Positions 26,096 through 33,406 of a DNA stretch of 33,406 nt are shown one piece after another. Every line of letters begins with the position of its first letter. Within the stretch, counting starts at the first letter, position 1. Location: assembly GCA_021795585.1 (NCBI GenBank), contig JAJYPE010000004.1:1-33406 (forward strand). Direction: 5' to 3'. A program made the translations under genes and the position numbers. The DNA comes from Actinomycetes bacterium (GTDB lineage: Bacteria; Actinomycetota; Acidimicrobiia; Acidimicrobiales; Acidimicrobiaceae). The notes under the pieces are model-generated. The model saw only the letters and a list, made by a program, of their open reading frames with translations. It was not told the origin of the DNA and ran no database searches.

Positions 26096-27370
26096 CTACC
26101 CTTCGGCAATCTCGCCGGCGGCACCACCAGCGATGTCTATCGTCCACTCGATGTCGTCCCAGCTATGGGCAAGGGAAGGGAAAATGACCTCGTACGCTCC
26201 GGGCGCAAAGGCGACCCCGCGGCGAAGCATGGCGTGGAAGAACTTCGAATACAGCCCATGAGCGGCTGCTTCTCGAGAATCGGCGTAGTTCTTGACCGGT
26301 GCCTTCACGAAGTAGAGGCCGACCAGGGGACCGAACGTGGGCGCGGAGGCCTCCAGTCCAACCGCCTCGAGCACCTTCACCAACCCGTCTGCAAGCGCCT
26401 TGGCGCGACCTTCCAGCATCATGTAGCTCGAATCATCCAAAGCTGACAAGACCGCGATTCCCGCCGCGGTCGCCACAGGGTTGCCCGAGAGGGTCCCCGC
26501 TTGGTAAACGGGTCCGAGAGGCGCAAGCTTCTCCATTACCTCGCGGCGGCCCCCGAAGGCGCCAATGGGAAGGCCCCCTCCGATCACCTTGCCAAAGGTC
26601 CAGAGATCCGGGCGAACGCCGAGCCTCTCCGAGGCCCCGCCCTTGGCCACTCGGAATCCGGTGATCACCTCGTCGAAAATGAGGAGCGCGCCGACGCGAT
26701 CACACTCCCTGCGCAGGCCCTCCAAAAATCCCGGCTCGGGCAGTACCAAGTTCATGTTGGCCGCGACAGGTTCCACGATCACCGCCGCGACGCTCTCATC
26801 AAGTTCGGGGACGCTGTTGTACGGGACCACCACTGTGTCCGCCACCGCAGTGGGCGAGACGCCGGCCGAATCTGGAAGGGCAAGCGATGCCACACCGCTG
26901 CCGCTACCCGCCAGCAGGCCGTCAGAGTGGCCGTGGTAGCAACCGTCGAACTTGACGATGCGGCTGCGCCCGGTGAAGCCACGCGCCACCCTAAGTGCCG
27001 ACATCGTGGCCTCGGTGCCGCTCGAACAGAGACGGACCATCTCGCACCCGGGCACGCGCTCGGTGACCAGCTCGGCCAGCTTTACCTCCCCCGGGGTTGG
27101 CGCCCCGAAGGTAGCCCCCATGCCCGCAGCCTTGACAATGGCCTCCACCACTCGCGGATCGGCATGCCCGAGTATTGATGCCCCGTAGGACTGTACATAG
27201 TCCAGGTAGCGTCGGCCCTCGACGTCGTAGACCCAGGCGCCCTGGCCCCGCTCGACAAAGTAGGGCGTCCCGCCACCCACCGATTTGAACGCTCGCACAG
27301 GCGAGTTGACCCCGCCAGGAATGAGCTCGCAGGCTCGATCGAAGTACTCCTGATTGGTCGAGTAGTGCAC
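26096..27370 (-). CDS. hemL: Glutamate-1-semialdehyde 2,1-aminomutase
   Basis: PGGVNSPVRAFKSVGGGTPYFVERG, LLIFDEVITGFRV, LWTFGKVIGGGLPIGAFGG PLP-Lys motif. Confidence 0.96.
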   Translation of the reverse strand: MHYSTNQEYFDRACELIPGGVNSPVRAFKSVGGGTPYFVERGQGAWVYDVEGRRYLDYVQSYGASILGHADPRVVEAIVKAAGMGATFGAPTPGEVKLAELVTERVPGCEMVRLCSSGTEATMSALRVARGFTGRSRIVKFDGCYHGHSDGLLAGSGSGVASLALPDSAGVSPTAVADTVVVPYNSVPELDESVAAVIVEPVAANMNLVLPEPGFLEGLRRECDRVGALLIFDEVITGFRVAKGGASERLGVRPDLWTFGKVIGGGLPIGAFGGRREVMEKLAPLGPVYQAGTLSGNPVATAAGIAVLSALDDSSYMMLEGRAKALADGLVKVLEAVGLEASAPTFGPLVGLYFVKAPVKNYADSREAAAHGLYSKFFHAMLRRGVAFAPGAYEVIFPSLAHSWDDIEWTIDIAGGAAGEIAEG

Positions 27371-27481
27371 TTGGGCGCCTCCGGCTCGGGAATGTTCGGC
27401 GATTTGGCCTGGAAACCGATTCTAGGAGCCGAGGGTACGGGCGGCTCTGGCGCACCGCCCGTCGTCCCAAGGTGTGCCAGG

Positions 27482-28048
27482 ATGAATATCATGCGCGGTA
27501 CGTCGAGATTGGCGGTCCTGGTTTCCACCTCGGTGCTGGCCGCCTCCTGTGGAGGGGCCCCCGCGCCGGCCGCTAAGAGCGTGGGTCTTCCCACCAAGGC
27601 TCCGCAGGCCAGAATCGTATCGACCGGCCCGTGCCTGGTCGTGGGGAGCAAAGGTCCGCCTGCGATAAACGGCTCTCGAACGCCTCTCAAGATAGGAGCA
27701 AGCCCGCGCTCAGCCGTGGTGATATGGGTGCCGGGCATGAACGCAAGACCCTGCCGAGCTGAATTGACCAGGCTCGGAAAGACACAATCGAGAGCCCTCG
27801 CCATCGCAATCGACGCCGCACCGCTGTTTCCAAGCGGGGTGCTAAGTTGCCCGGCCGACGACGGGGGCGCAGCCGACGTCTACTTCGCCTACCGAGGAAC
27901 GCCCTCTGTCGTCAACGTGTGGATCTCACTGGCCGGCTGTCGTTCCGTCAACGTCTTGAACCGATGGCCCCGCCGGGTTGACTCGTCGATCACGGACGTG
28001 CTGCGCACCGGCGCTCCACGGGCCTGGCGGCGTTACCTTGGGGGATGA
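27482..28048 (+). CDS. Hypothetical secreted protein with candidate lipobox
   Basis: ATG 27482 in the frame of the 27365 ORF gives MNIMRGTSRLAVLVSTSVLAASCGGAPAPAAK, a signal peptide with lipoprotein-like cleavage region, then a 165-residue domain with four more Cys. Confidence 0.65.
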   Translation: MNIMRGTSRLAVLVSTSVLAASCGGAPAPAAKSVGLPTKAPQARIVSTGPCLVVGSKGPPAINGSRTPLKIGASPRSAVVIWVPGMNARPCRAELTRLGKTQSRALAIAIDAAPLFPSGVLSCPADDGGAADVYFAYRGTPSVVNVWISLAGCRSVNVLNRWPRRVDSSITDVLRTGAPRAWRRYLGG

Positions 28049-28081
28049 ATCAGGCGGCATCCACCTCAGACGGGAATCAGC

Positions 28082-29071
28082 CTACGAAAGCACCGCGGCC
28101 AGGTCATGGGTGAAATAAGTCAGGATAAGGTCCGCGCCCGCACGCTTGATGGCGGTCAGCTGCTCCAACGCGACCGCCTGGCCATCGATCCAGCCTTGGG
28201 CCTCAGCCGCGCGCACCATGGCGTATTCGCCCGAGACCTGGTAGGCCGCGATAGGTATCGAAACCGCAGGGCGGAGGGCGGCGATGATGTCGAGATAGCT
28301 GGACGCAGGCTTGACCATTACCGCGTCGGCACCCTGGGCAATGTCCAGCTCCACCTCGGTGACAGCTTCGCGCGCGTTGCGGAAGTCCTGCTGGTAGCCC
28401 TTGCGGTCCCCGCCGTTGGCAATGGTGACGTCGACGGCATCCCGGAAGGGGCCATAAAACGCGGAGGCATACTTCGCCGAGTAGGCAAGGATGCCGACAC
28501 CGGTAAAACCCTCTTCATCAAGAGCCGCACGGATGACGCCCACCTGGCCGTCCATCATCCCTGAAGGCGCCACCAGGTCGACGCCGGCGCGCGCTTGGGC
28601 GATGGCCATCTGTGCATAGAGCTCGAGGGTCCCATCGTTGTCGACGCATCCACGGTCATCGAGAATCCCGCAATGGCCGTGGTCCGTGAACTCGTCGAGG
28701 CAGAGATCGGCCATGACCACGGCGCTCTCCCCAAGGTGGCCCTTGAGGGCGGAGATGGCGCGCTGGGTTATGCCCGCGGATGAGTAGCCCTGGCTCCCGA
28801 CGGGATCCTTCTCCTCCGGCACGCCGAAAATCATGAACCCCTTGACACCGAGTCCCGCCAGGCGCTCAGCCTCCTTAAGGAAAGAGTCGATGGTGTGCTG
28901 GTAGATCCCCGGCAGCGAGGCAATCGGCAGTGGCTCGGTGGCGCCCTCCTTGACGAAGAAGGGCGCGATCAGGTCATCTACCCCGAGACGGGTCTCCGCC
29001 ACCAAATCCCGAAGGGCCTGGGAGGCGCGAAGGCGGCGGGGGCGGCGCTGGATATCGAACATGGACATCAA
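28082..29071 (-). CDS. hemB: Delta-aminolevulinic acid dehydratase (porphobilinogen synthase)
   Basis: DLCLDEFTDHGHCG metal site, APSGMMDGQVGVIR, MVKPASSYLDII motifs. Confidence 0.97.
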   Translation of the reverse strand: MMSMFDIQRRPRRLRASQALRDLVAETRLGVDDLIAPFFVKEGATEPLPIASLPGIYQHTIDSFLKEAERLAGLGVKGFMIFGVPEEKDPVGSQGYSSAGITQRAISALKGHLGESAVVMADLCLDEFTDHGHCGILDDRGCVDNDGTLELYAQMAIAQARAGVDLVAPSGMMDGQVGVIRAALDEEGFTGVGILAYSAKYASAFYGPFRDAVDVTIANGGDRKGYQQDFRNAREAVTEVELDIAQGADAVMVKPASSYLDIIAALRPAVSIPIAAYQVSGEYAMVRAAEAQGWIDGQAVALEQLTAIKRAGADLILTYFTHDLAAVLS

Positions 29072-29104
29072 TTTTAGGCCACGCCATCTCGTTCGGCAGC
29101 GGCA

Positions 29105-29851
29105 CTACTCCTCGCCACCGGCCCGCCCGGCTCCGTTACCGGAAAACGCTAGCTCCAGCGCTTGGACGAGGCCGTCTATATCATGGACGTCGGCCGTCGC
29201 CGCCACGACGAGTCCCGCCCCTTCCGCGGCGGCAGTGGTGACAGGGCCGATCGAAACAACAATCGAGGGCACGGCCTCCAGTCCGTAGACCTCCAGGAAT
29301 GCGGTCACCGTGGAGGGCGAGGTGAAGCAGATCGCGTCGGCGGTACTCACCTCGGCACGTTCGGCACCGTCGGGATGGAAGGGGAGAGTTTGATAACCCT
29401 CCACCGCATGCACCCGCACACCTCTGGCGGCCAGGCCCTCCGCCACCACCTTGCGCGCCTGCCGCGCCTGCACGAGCAAAACGGCCCCATCGCCGGCCGG
29501 CAACTCCTCCGCCAGGGCCTCACCTATGAAGGTGGAAGGGACGAAGTCGACGCCAAACCCATGGGATTCGATTGCGCGCCGCGTCGCCGCGCCAATGGCG
29601 GCAATGCGGACGCCATCTGGCAGGCGGCCGGCGCCAAGCCGCGAGAAAAGAGCCTCCACCCCGTTTGCCGAGGTGAAGACGATCCATTCGAAGTCCGCCA
29701 GGTCTGCAATGGCTAATTCAAGGCTGCGACCTTCATCGGAAGGTGGCCCGATACGGATCACCGGAGCGGAAATGACTTCGGCACCAAGGGCGCCCAAACT
29801 CGCGGCAAGCTTCCCCTGTTGCTCCATAGCCCTGGTGACGACCACGCGCAT
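29105..29851 (-). CDS. hemD: Uroporphyrinogen-III synthase
   Basis: Likely start MRVVVTRAMEQQGKLAASLGALGAEVISAPVIRI at 29851 (listed ORF begins 30007 inside hemC). ADAICFTSPSTVTAFLEVYG and VSIGPVTTAAAEGAGL motifs. An alternative upstream start is possible. Confidence 0.88.
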   Translation of the reverse strand: MRVVVTRAMEQQGKLAASLGALGAEVISAPVIRIGPPSDEGRSLELAIADLADFEWIVFTSANGVEALFSRLGAGRLPDGVRIAAIGAATRRAIESHGFGVDFVPSTFIGEALAEELPAGDGAVLLVQARQARKVVAEGLAARGVRVHAVEGYQTLPFHPDGAERAEVSTADAICFTSPSTVTAFLEVYGLEAVPSIVVSIGPVTTAAAEGAGLVVAATADVHDIDGLVQALELAFSGNGAGRAGGEE

Positions 29852-29939
29852 GCCGTAAAGGGGGCCGGATTCGAGGCCGTCGGTACTTGCAGGGCGGATA
29901 TTGCCCGGCGATGGCGGATTCCCTTCCACACTCGCCAAG

Positions 29940-30851
29940 CTATCCGGCTGCCCCACCGGGGGCGAGAGGCTGTGCCTCGGCCAGCAATTCAGCTCCGCCT
30001 TCCGCAAGCAGGCGCTTGCCGAGCGAAGAACCTACGTGGACGGCGTCAAGCCCTCGCTCCGTTGCCTCCACCAGGCGCATGCCGTCCAGTGAGGAAATCA
30101 TCGCGTAGATTTCGACCGACCCCTCGTACCAGCGCGCGTGCGCCCCAACGGGGAGCGTGCAACCGGTTCCGAGCTCCGCAAGCATCGCGCGCTCAGCGGT
30201 AACCTCGACAGCCGTGGCGCGGTCGTCGATGGCTGCTGCCACCTCGAGCATTTGCGCGTCCCCGGTGCGGGCCTCGACCGCGATAGCGCCTTGGGCCACT
30301 TGAGGGCAGAATTCCCCGATTTCGAAGATCTGGTCCGCCAGGCCACCCAATCCCAGCCTTTCCAGGGCCGCATAGGCAACCATCACGGCAGCGGCGCCCT
30401 GACGGCGCTCCAGACGGCTCCGGATATTTCCTCGGGCATTCACGATCTGGAGATCCGGCCGCTTGCGCAGCAGGAGGGCGCGCCGCCGAGCTGAACCGGT
30501 GGCGACTACGGCTCCGCTGGGCAGCTCCGCCAAGCGGGCCCCAACCAGCGAGTCGCGCACGTCTCCGCGGCGGGGAAACGCCACGATGGACAGACCATCA
30601 ACCTGGGCTGACGGCAGGTCTTTGGCCGAATGGACCGCGAGGTCCGCATCGCCGCGCAGGAGAGCCGACTGGACTTCCTTGACGAATACGCCCTGTCCGC
30701 CGATAACCGCGAGTGGGCTATTAAGGTCGCGGTCCCCTTGCGTCGTCACCGGAACGAGCTCGTAGGCAGCACCAAGGGCTTCGCCGATGGCTCGAGCCTG
30801 CCACAGGGCCAGCTCGCTTTGCCGAGTCCCGATCCTGATGGGCCGGGTCAC
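29940..30851 (-). CDS. hemC: Porphobilinogen deaminase (hydroxymethylbilane synthase)
   Basis: IRIGTRQSELALWQA, VHSAKDLPS, ARGNIRSRLERR, and dipyrromethane-cofactor Cys in ELGTGCTLPVGAHA. Confidence 0.96.
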   Translation of the reverse strand: MTRPIRIGTRQSELALWQARAIGEALGAAYELVPVTTQGDRDLNSPLAVIGGQGVFVKEVQSALLRGDADLAVHSAKDLPSAQVDGLSIVAFPRRGDVRDSLVGARLAELPSGAVVATGSARRRALLLRKRPDLQIVNARGNIRSRLERRQGAAAVMVAYAALERLGLGGLADQIFEIGEFCPQVAQGAIAVEARTGDAQMLEVAAAIDDRATAVEVTAERAMLAELGTGCTLPVGAHARWYEGSVEIYAMISSLDGMRLVEATERGLDAVHVGSSLGKRLLAEGGAELLAEAQPLAPGGAAG

Positions 30852-32101
30852 AGATCGAATAGGTAGCTGAGCGCCTCAGCCAGCCTCTCCGCCCTCTCCA
30901 AGTTCGTCTCGCGCAGGCGCGAAACGGGTTGGTGGAGGACCTTGGCCACGATCCCACCGGCCAGCGCTTCGATTGCCTTTACGTGAGCCGGATCGAGATC
31001 GGAGAACTTTGCCTGGAAACGGGCAAGCTCGGCAAGCTTGATGCTCTCGGCCATCTGATAGAACGACGCAATGGTCGGGGCGATGGACGCGTTCTGCGCG
31101 GCCCGTGAACCGAAGTCGGCGACTTCCACCTCGACGATCTCCTCGGCCAAGCCGACTTGGCTCCGCCGAAGCTGCATCTGGGTGTTCAGGTAGGCGTAGA
31201 CCGACTCCAGGTCGAGAAGGGAGACGCTTGCGAGGTGCGCCAACTCAGGGTCCACGTTGCGTGGCATGCCCAGGTCGATCAGGACCAGGTCGCCGCCTGG
31301 CTCCTCCTTGGCGATAAGCGAGGCGACCGCCTCCTTTTCCACCAGGTAACTCGTTGATCCAGTGGCGAATACCGCAGCGTCGTAGCGGGCAAGGTTGGCC
31401 AAGGCGAACTCAAGCGGCACGCTCTCGGCTCCCAGCAGCAATGCGACTTGCTCGGCACGGTTGCCTGTGCGGTTTGCCAGATGAACCTGCACCCCTTGCT
31501 CCACCAGCGCTTGGGCCACCTTGGAGCCGATGTCGCCGGCTCCGATGACCAGCGCCCGGGTTAGCCCTGGCCGAACTTGGGTCAGTAGTTCCGTAGCCGC
31601 ATAGGCGGACGAGGTCGTGCCCCTCGAGATTCCCGTCTCGGTACGCACCTTCTTGCCCACCTCCAGCGAGCGCTGGAAGAGGCGTTCCAGATAGGAGCCC
31701 GTGGTCTGCAGGTCGTGCGCCCTCACAAAGGAGCGCTTCACCTGCCCAATGATCTCCGATTCCCCAAGAATTTGGGACTCCAGCCCTCCGGCAAGGCGAA
31801 AAAGATGACGAATAGCGCCCGCGTCGTAGTAGACGTGCGCATACTTGGTGAGCTTCTCCTGTTCCACTCCCAGGGAATCGGCGAGCTTCGCGATGATTGC
31901 GTCGATTCCGGCGTGGAATGATCCAACCACCGCAAAGACCTCAGAGCGAGCACAGGTGGAAAGCAGCACCACTTCGTCAATGAGCTCCGACCCGGCAAGC
32001 GATTTGAGAGTTGGCTCGGACGCCATATCCGGAATGGCGAAACAGGAGAAGTCCTCCTCTTTCAATTCCGGCTGAGAAATTCCGACAGCTACGAGTGGCA
32101 T
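30848..32101 (-). CDS. hemA: Glutamyl-tRNA reductase
   Basis: LLSTCARSEVFAVV catalytic Cys region, HLFRLAGGLESQILGESEIIGQVK, LVIGAGDIGSKVAQAL NADPH-binding motif. Confidence 0.95.
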   Translation of the reverse strand: MPLVAVGISQPELKEEDFSCFAIPDMASEPTLKSLAGSELIDEVVLLSTCARSEVFAVVGSFHAGIDAIIAKLADSLGVEQEKLTKYAHVYYDAGAIRHLFRLAGGLESQILGESEIIGQVKRSFVRAHDLQTTGSYLERLFQRSLEVGKKVRTETGISRGTTSSAYAATELLTQVRPGLTRALVIGAGDIGSKVAQALVEQGVQVHLANRTGNRAEQVALLLGAESVPLEFALANLARYDAAVFATGSTSYLVEKEAVASLIAKEEPGGDLVLIDLGMPRNVDPELAHLASVSLLDLESVYAYLNTQMQLRRSQVGLAEEIVEVEVADFGSRAAQNASIAPTIASFYQMAESIKLAELARFQAKFSDLDPAHVKAIEALAGGIVAKVLHQPVSRLRETNLERAERLAEALSYLFDL

Positions 32102-32647
32102 TTGCTTATTTCACCCGCCGCACGGTGGAACCGGCAGGCTCCGGCCCGCTCGAGGACTGCGTAGCCGGGGGCCGGGCTACAAGCCTCATCCCCGATGTTC
32201 CTGACATCTGCGCTCGCTCCTCGCTTCCGCCGACCCCGCGTCCGAGGTTGGCCAAGTGCTATTTTCGGCGCTATTTGCACCGACAGGGCCGCGTGCGCAC
32301 CCGTTTCCACGCGTCCCCTCGCGACTCCGAGTGGCGTTCAGGCCGCCGGCACCTTGCCGGTCGACAGCGGTGGAAGTCCCTGACGAACCCACCACGCCCG
32401 ATAGAAGGGTGCCACACCGCCGGAATCCCGACGATCGCGTACCGCCCCTGCCGCTCGGAGCGACGAATCTTCGAATCAGATTCTATCGGGCCCTGCCACT
32501 CATCTATTAGCGCCATCTTTTGCGACCTGCCCACAGGCGTTGGGGGCCTGGCCGGCAAGGAGGATCGCGGCCTGGCCGCAGACCGCAAATTAACGACTTA
32601 GCACCATCGGTGGGCGGGCACCTTTGGCGCGGTCTAATTTTGAGGGC

Positions 32648-33328
32648 ATGTTGGAGGTTGCCTCAGCCGCAATAGCCACGCTGGTAGGGCTGATTTTTGC
32701 GATGTCCACGTTCGAAAGGTGGCTCGCCAAGAGGCGTCGGCACGAGCTCGCCTGGTCAATCTCGCTTTCCATGTTCGCCGTCGCCGCCTTCGCACTCGCC
32801 CTCGGCGCCCAGATGGGATGGAGTCCGGTGGTCTTCAAGACCTTCTACGTGTTCGGGGCAATCCTGAACGTTCCGTTCCTCGCCCTGGGCACCGTATACC
32901 TCCACTTCGGCCAGCGAACAGGGGACAGAGTCGCTGCCGTGGTCGTGCTCCTGTCTTTCCTTGCCTTGGGCATAATGATCGCCACTCCGCTCACTCACCC
33001 GCTTCCGGTGCACCAGCTAGCTCAAGGATCCAAGGTGTTCGGTCCGCTGCCACGCATTTTCGCCGGAATCGGCTCGGGCCTCGGGGCGACCGTGGTCTTC
33101 GTCGGAGCGGTACTGTCATTCCTCCGCACCAACACCCGGAGGTTCCGGGTTTCCAACGCCCTGATCGCCATCGGGACCGCGATCACCGGCGCGAGTGGGT
33201 TGCTGAACTCGGTATTCGGCGCGATGACGGCATTCGCGGTGACACTGGTCATCGGCATCGCCGTGATCTACATGGGCTTCGTCGCTGCTACGACCGCGGC
33301 GCCACAGCCCAGAATTCCGACGGCCTGA
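32648..33328 (+). CDS. Hypothetical multi-pass membrane protein (about 6-7 TM)
   Basis: ATG 32648 (a TTG start at 32624 is an alternative). Regular hydrophobic segments throughout; no family recognised. Confidence 0.6.
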   Translation: MLEVASAAIATLVGLIFAMSTFERWLAKRRRHELAWSISLSMFAVAAFALALGAQMGWSPVVFKTFYVFGAILNVPFLALGTVYLHFGQRTGDRVAAVVVLLSFLALGIMIATPLTHPLPVHQLAQGSKVFGPLPRIFAGIGSGLGATVVFVGAVLSFLRTNTRRFRVSNALIAIGTAITGASGLLNSVFGAMTAFAVTLVIGIAVIYMGFVAATTAAPQPRIPTA

Positions 33329-33330
33329 TT

Positions 33331-33406
33331 TTAAGCTTTGCCCAGCTCGACGCTTCGCTCGTAGCAGGCACGCACCCCGGCCCGAATACCGGCCCTGACT
33401 CCGGCC
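33331..33406 (-). CDS. Possible C-terminal end of an ORF running off the right edge
   Basis: - strand reading AGVRAGIRAGVRACYERSVELGKA-stop, stop codon at 33331-33333; only about 24 codons visible. Confidence 0.3.
   Translation of the reverse strand, partial: AGVRAGIRAGVRACYERSVELGKA

Noticed and set aside
32102-32623. Possible CDS remnants in the hemA upstream region (several overlapping small ORFs)
   Set aside because: Small overlapping frames on both strands with no motif; no support for a gene or a specific riboswitch by eye.
1-33406. CRISPR arrays, tRNA/rRNA genes, prophage or defence islands
   Set aside because: No regularly spaced repeats, cloverleaf-like segments, integrases or defence-associated domains were recognised in the sequence or the ORF track.

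Overview
GC-rich, probably actinobacterial chromosome segment (lineage is an inference from gene content and order). From left to right: (1) a + strand flagellar/motility block, fliK (5'-truncated by the window)-flgD-flgE-flbD-motA-motB-fliL, ending in an 11-bp convergent overlap with a DHA2-type MFS exporter; (2) an AT-rich intergenic island with small palindromes, then an Rrf2-family regulator with a putative Fe-S ligand set, divergent from a membrane GGDEF protein; (3) a 32-bp tandem duplication at the 3' end of the GGDEF gene, followed by a decayed IS21/IstB remnant; (4) a complete 14-gene complex I operon (nuoA-N) on the - strand; (5) a divergent geranylgeranyl-reductase-family flavoprotein; (6) a - strand tetrapyrrole cluster hemA-hemC-hemD-hemB-hemL, with an oppositely oriented lipoprotein-like gene between hemB and hemL; (7) a multi-TM hypothetical protein and the C-terminal end of another possible - strand ORF at the right edge. 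No rRNA, tRNA, CRISPR array, phage or obvious defence system was recognised. Most of the window is conserved housekeeping and motility content. The parts most worth a second look are the intergenic structures, the Rrf2/GGDEF/MFS neighbourhood, the IS scar with its adjacent tandem repeat, and the small hypothetical genes. I did not find convincing evidence for a wholly new system.
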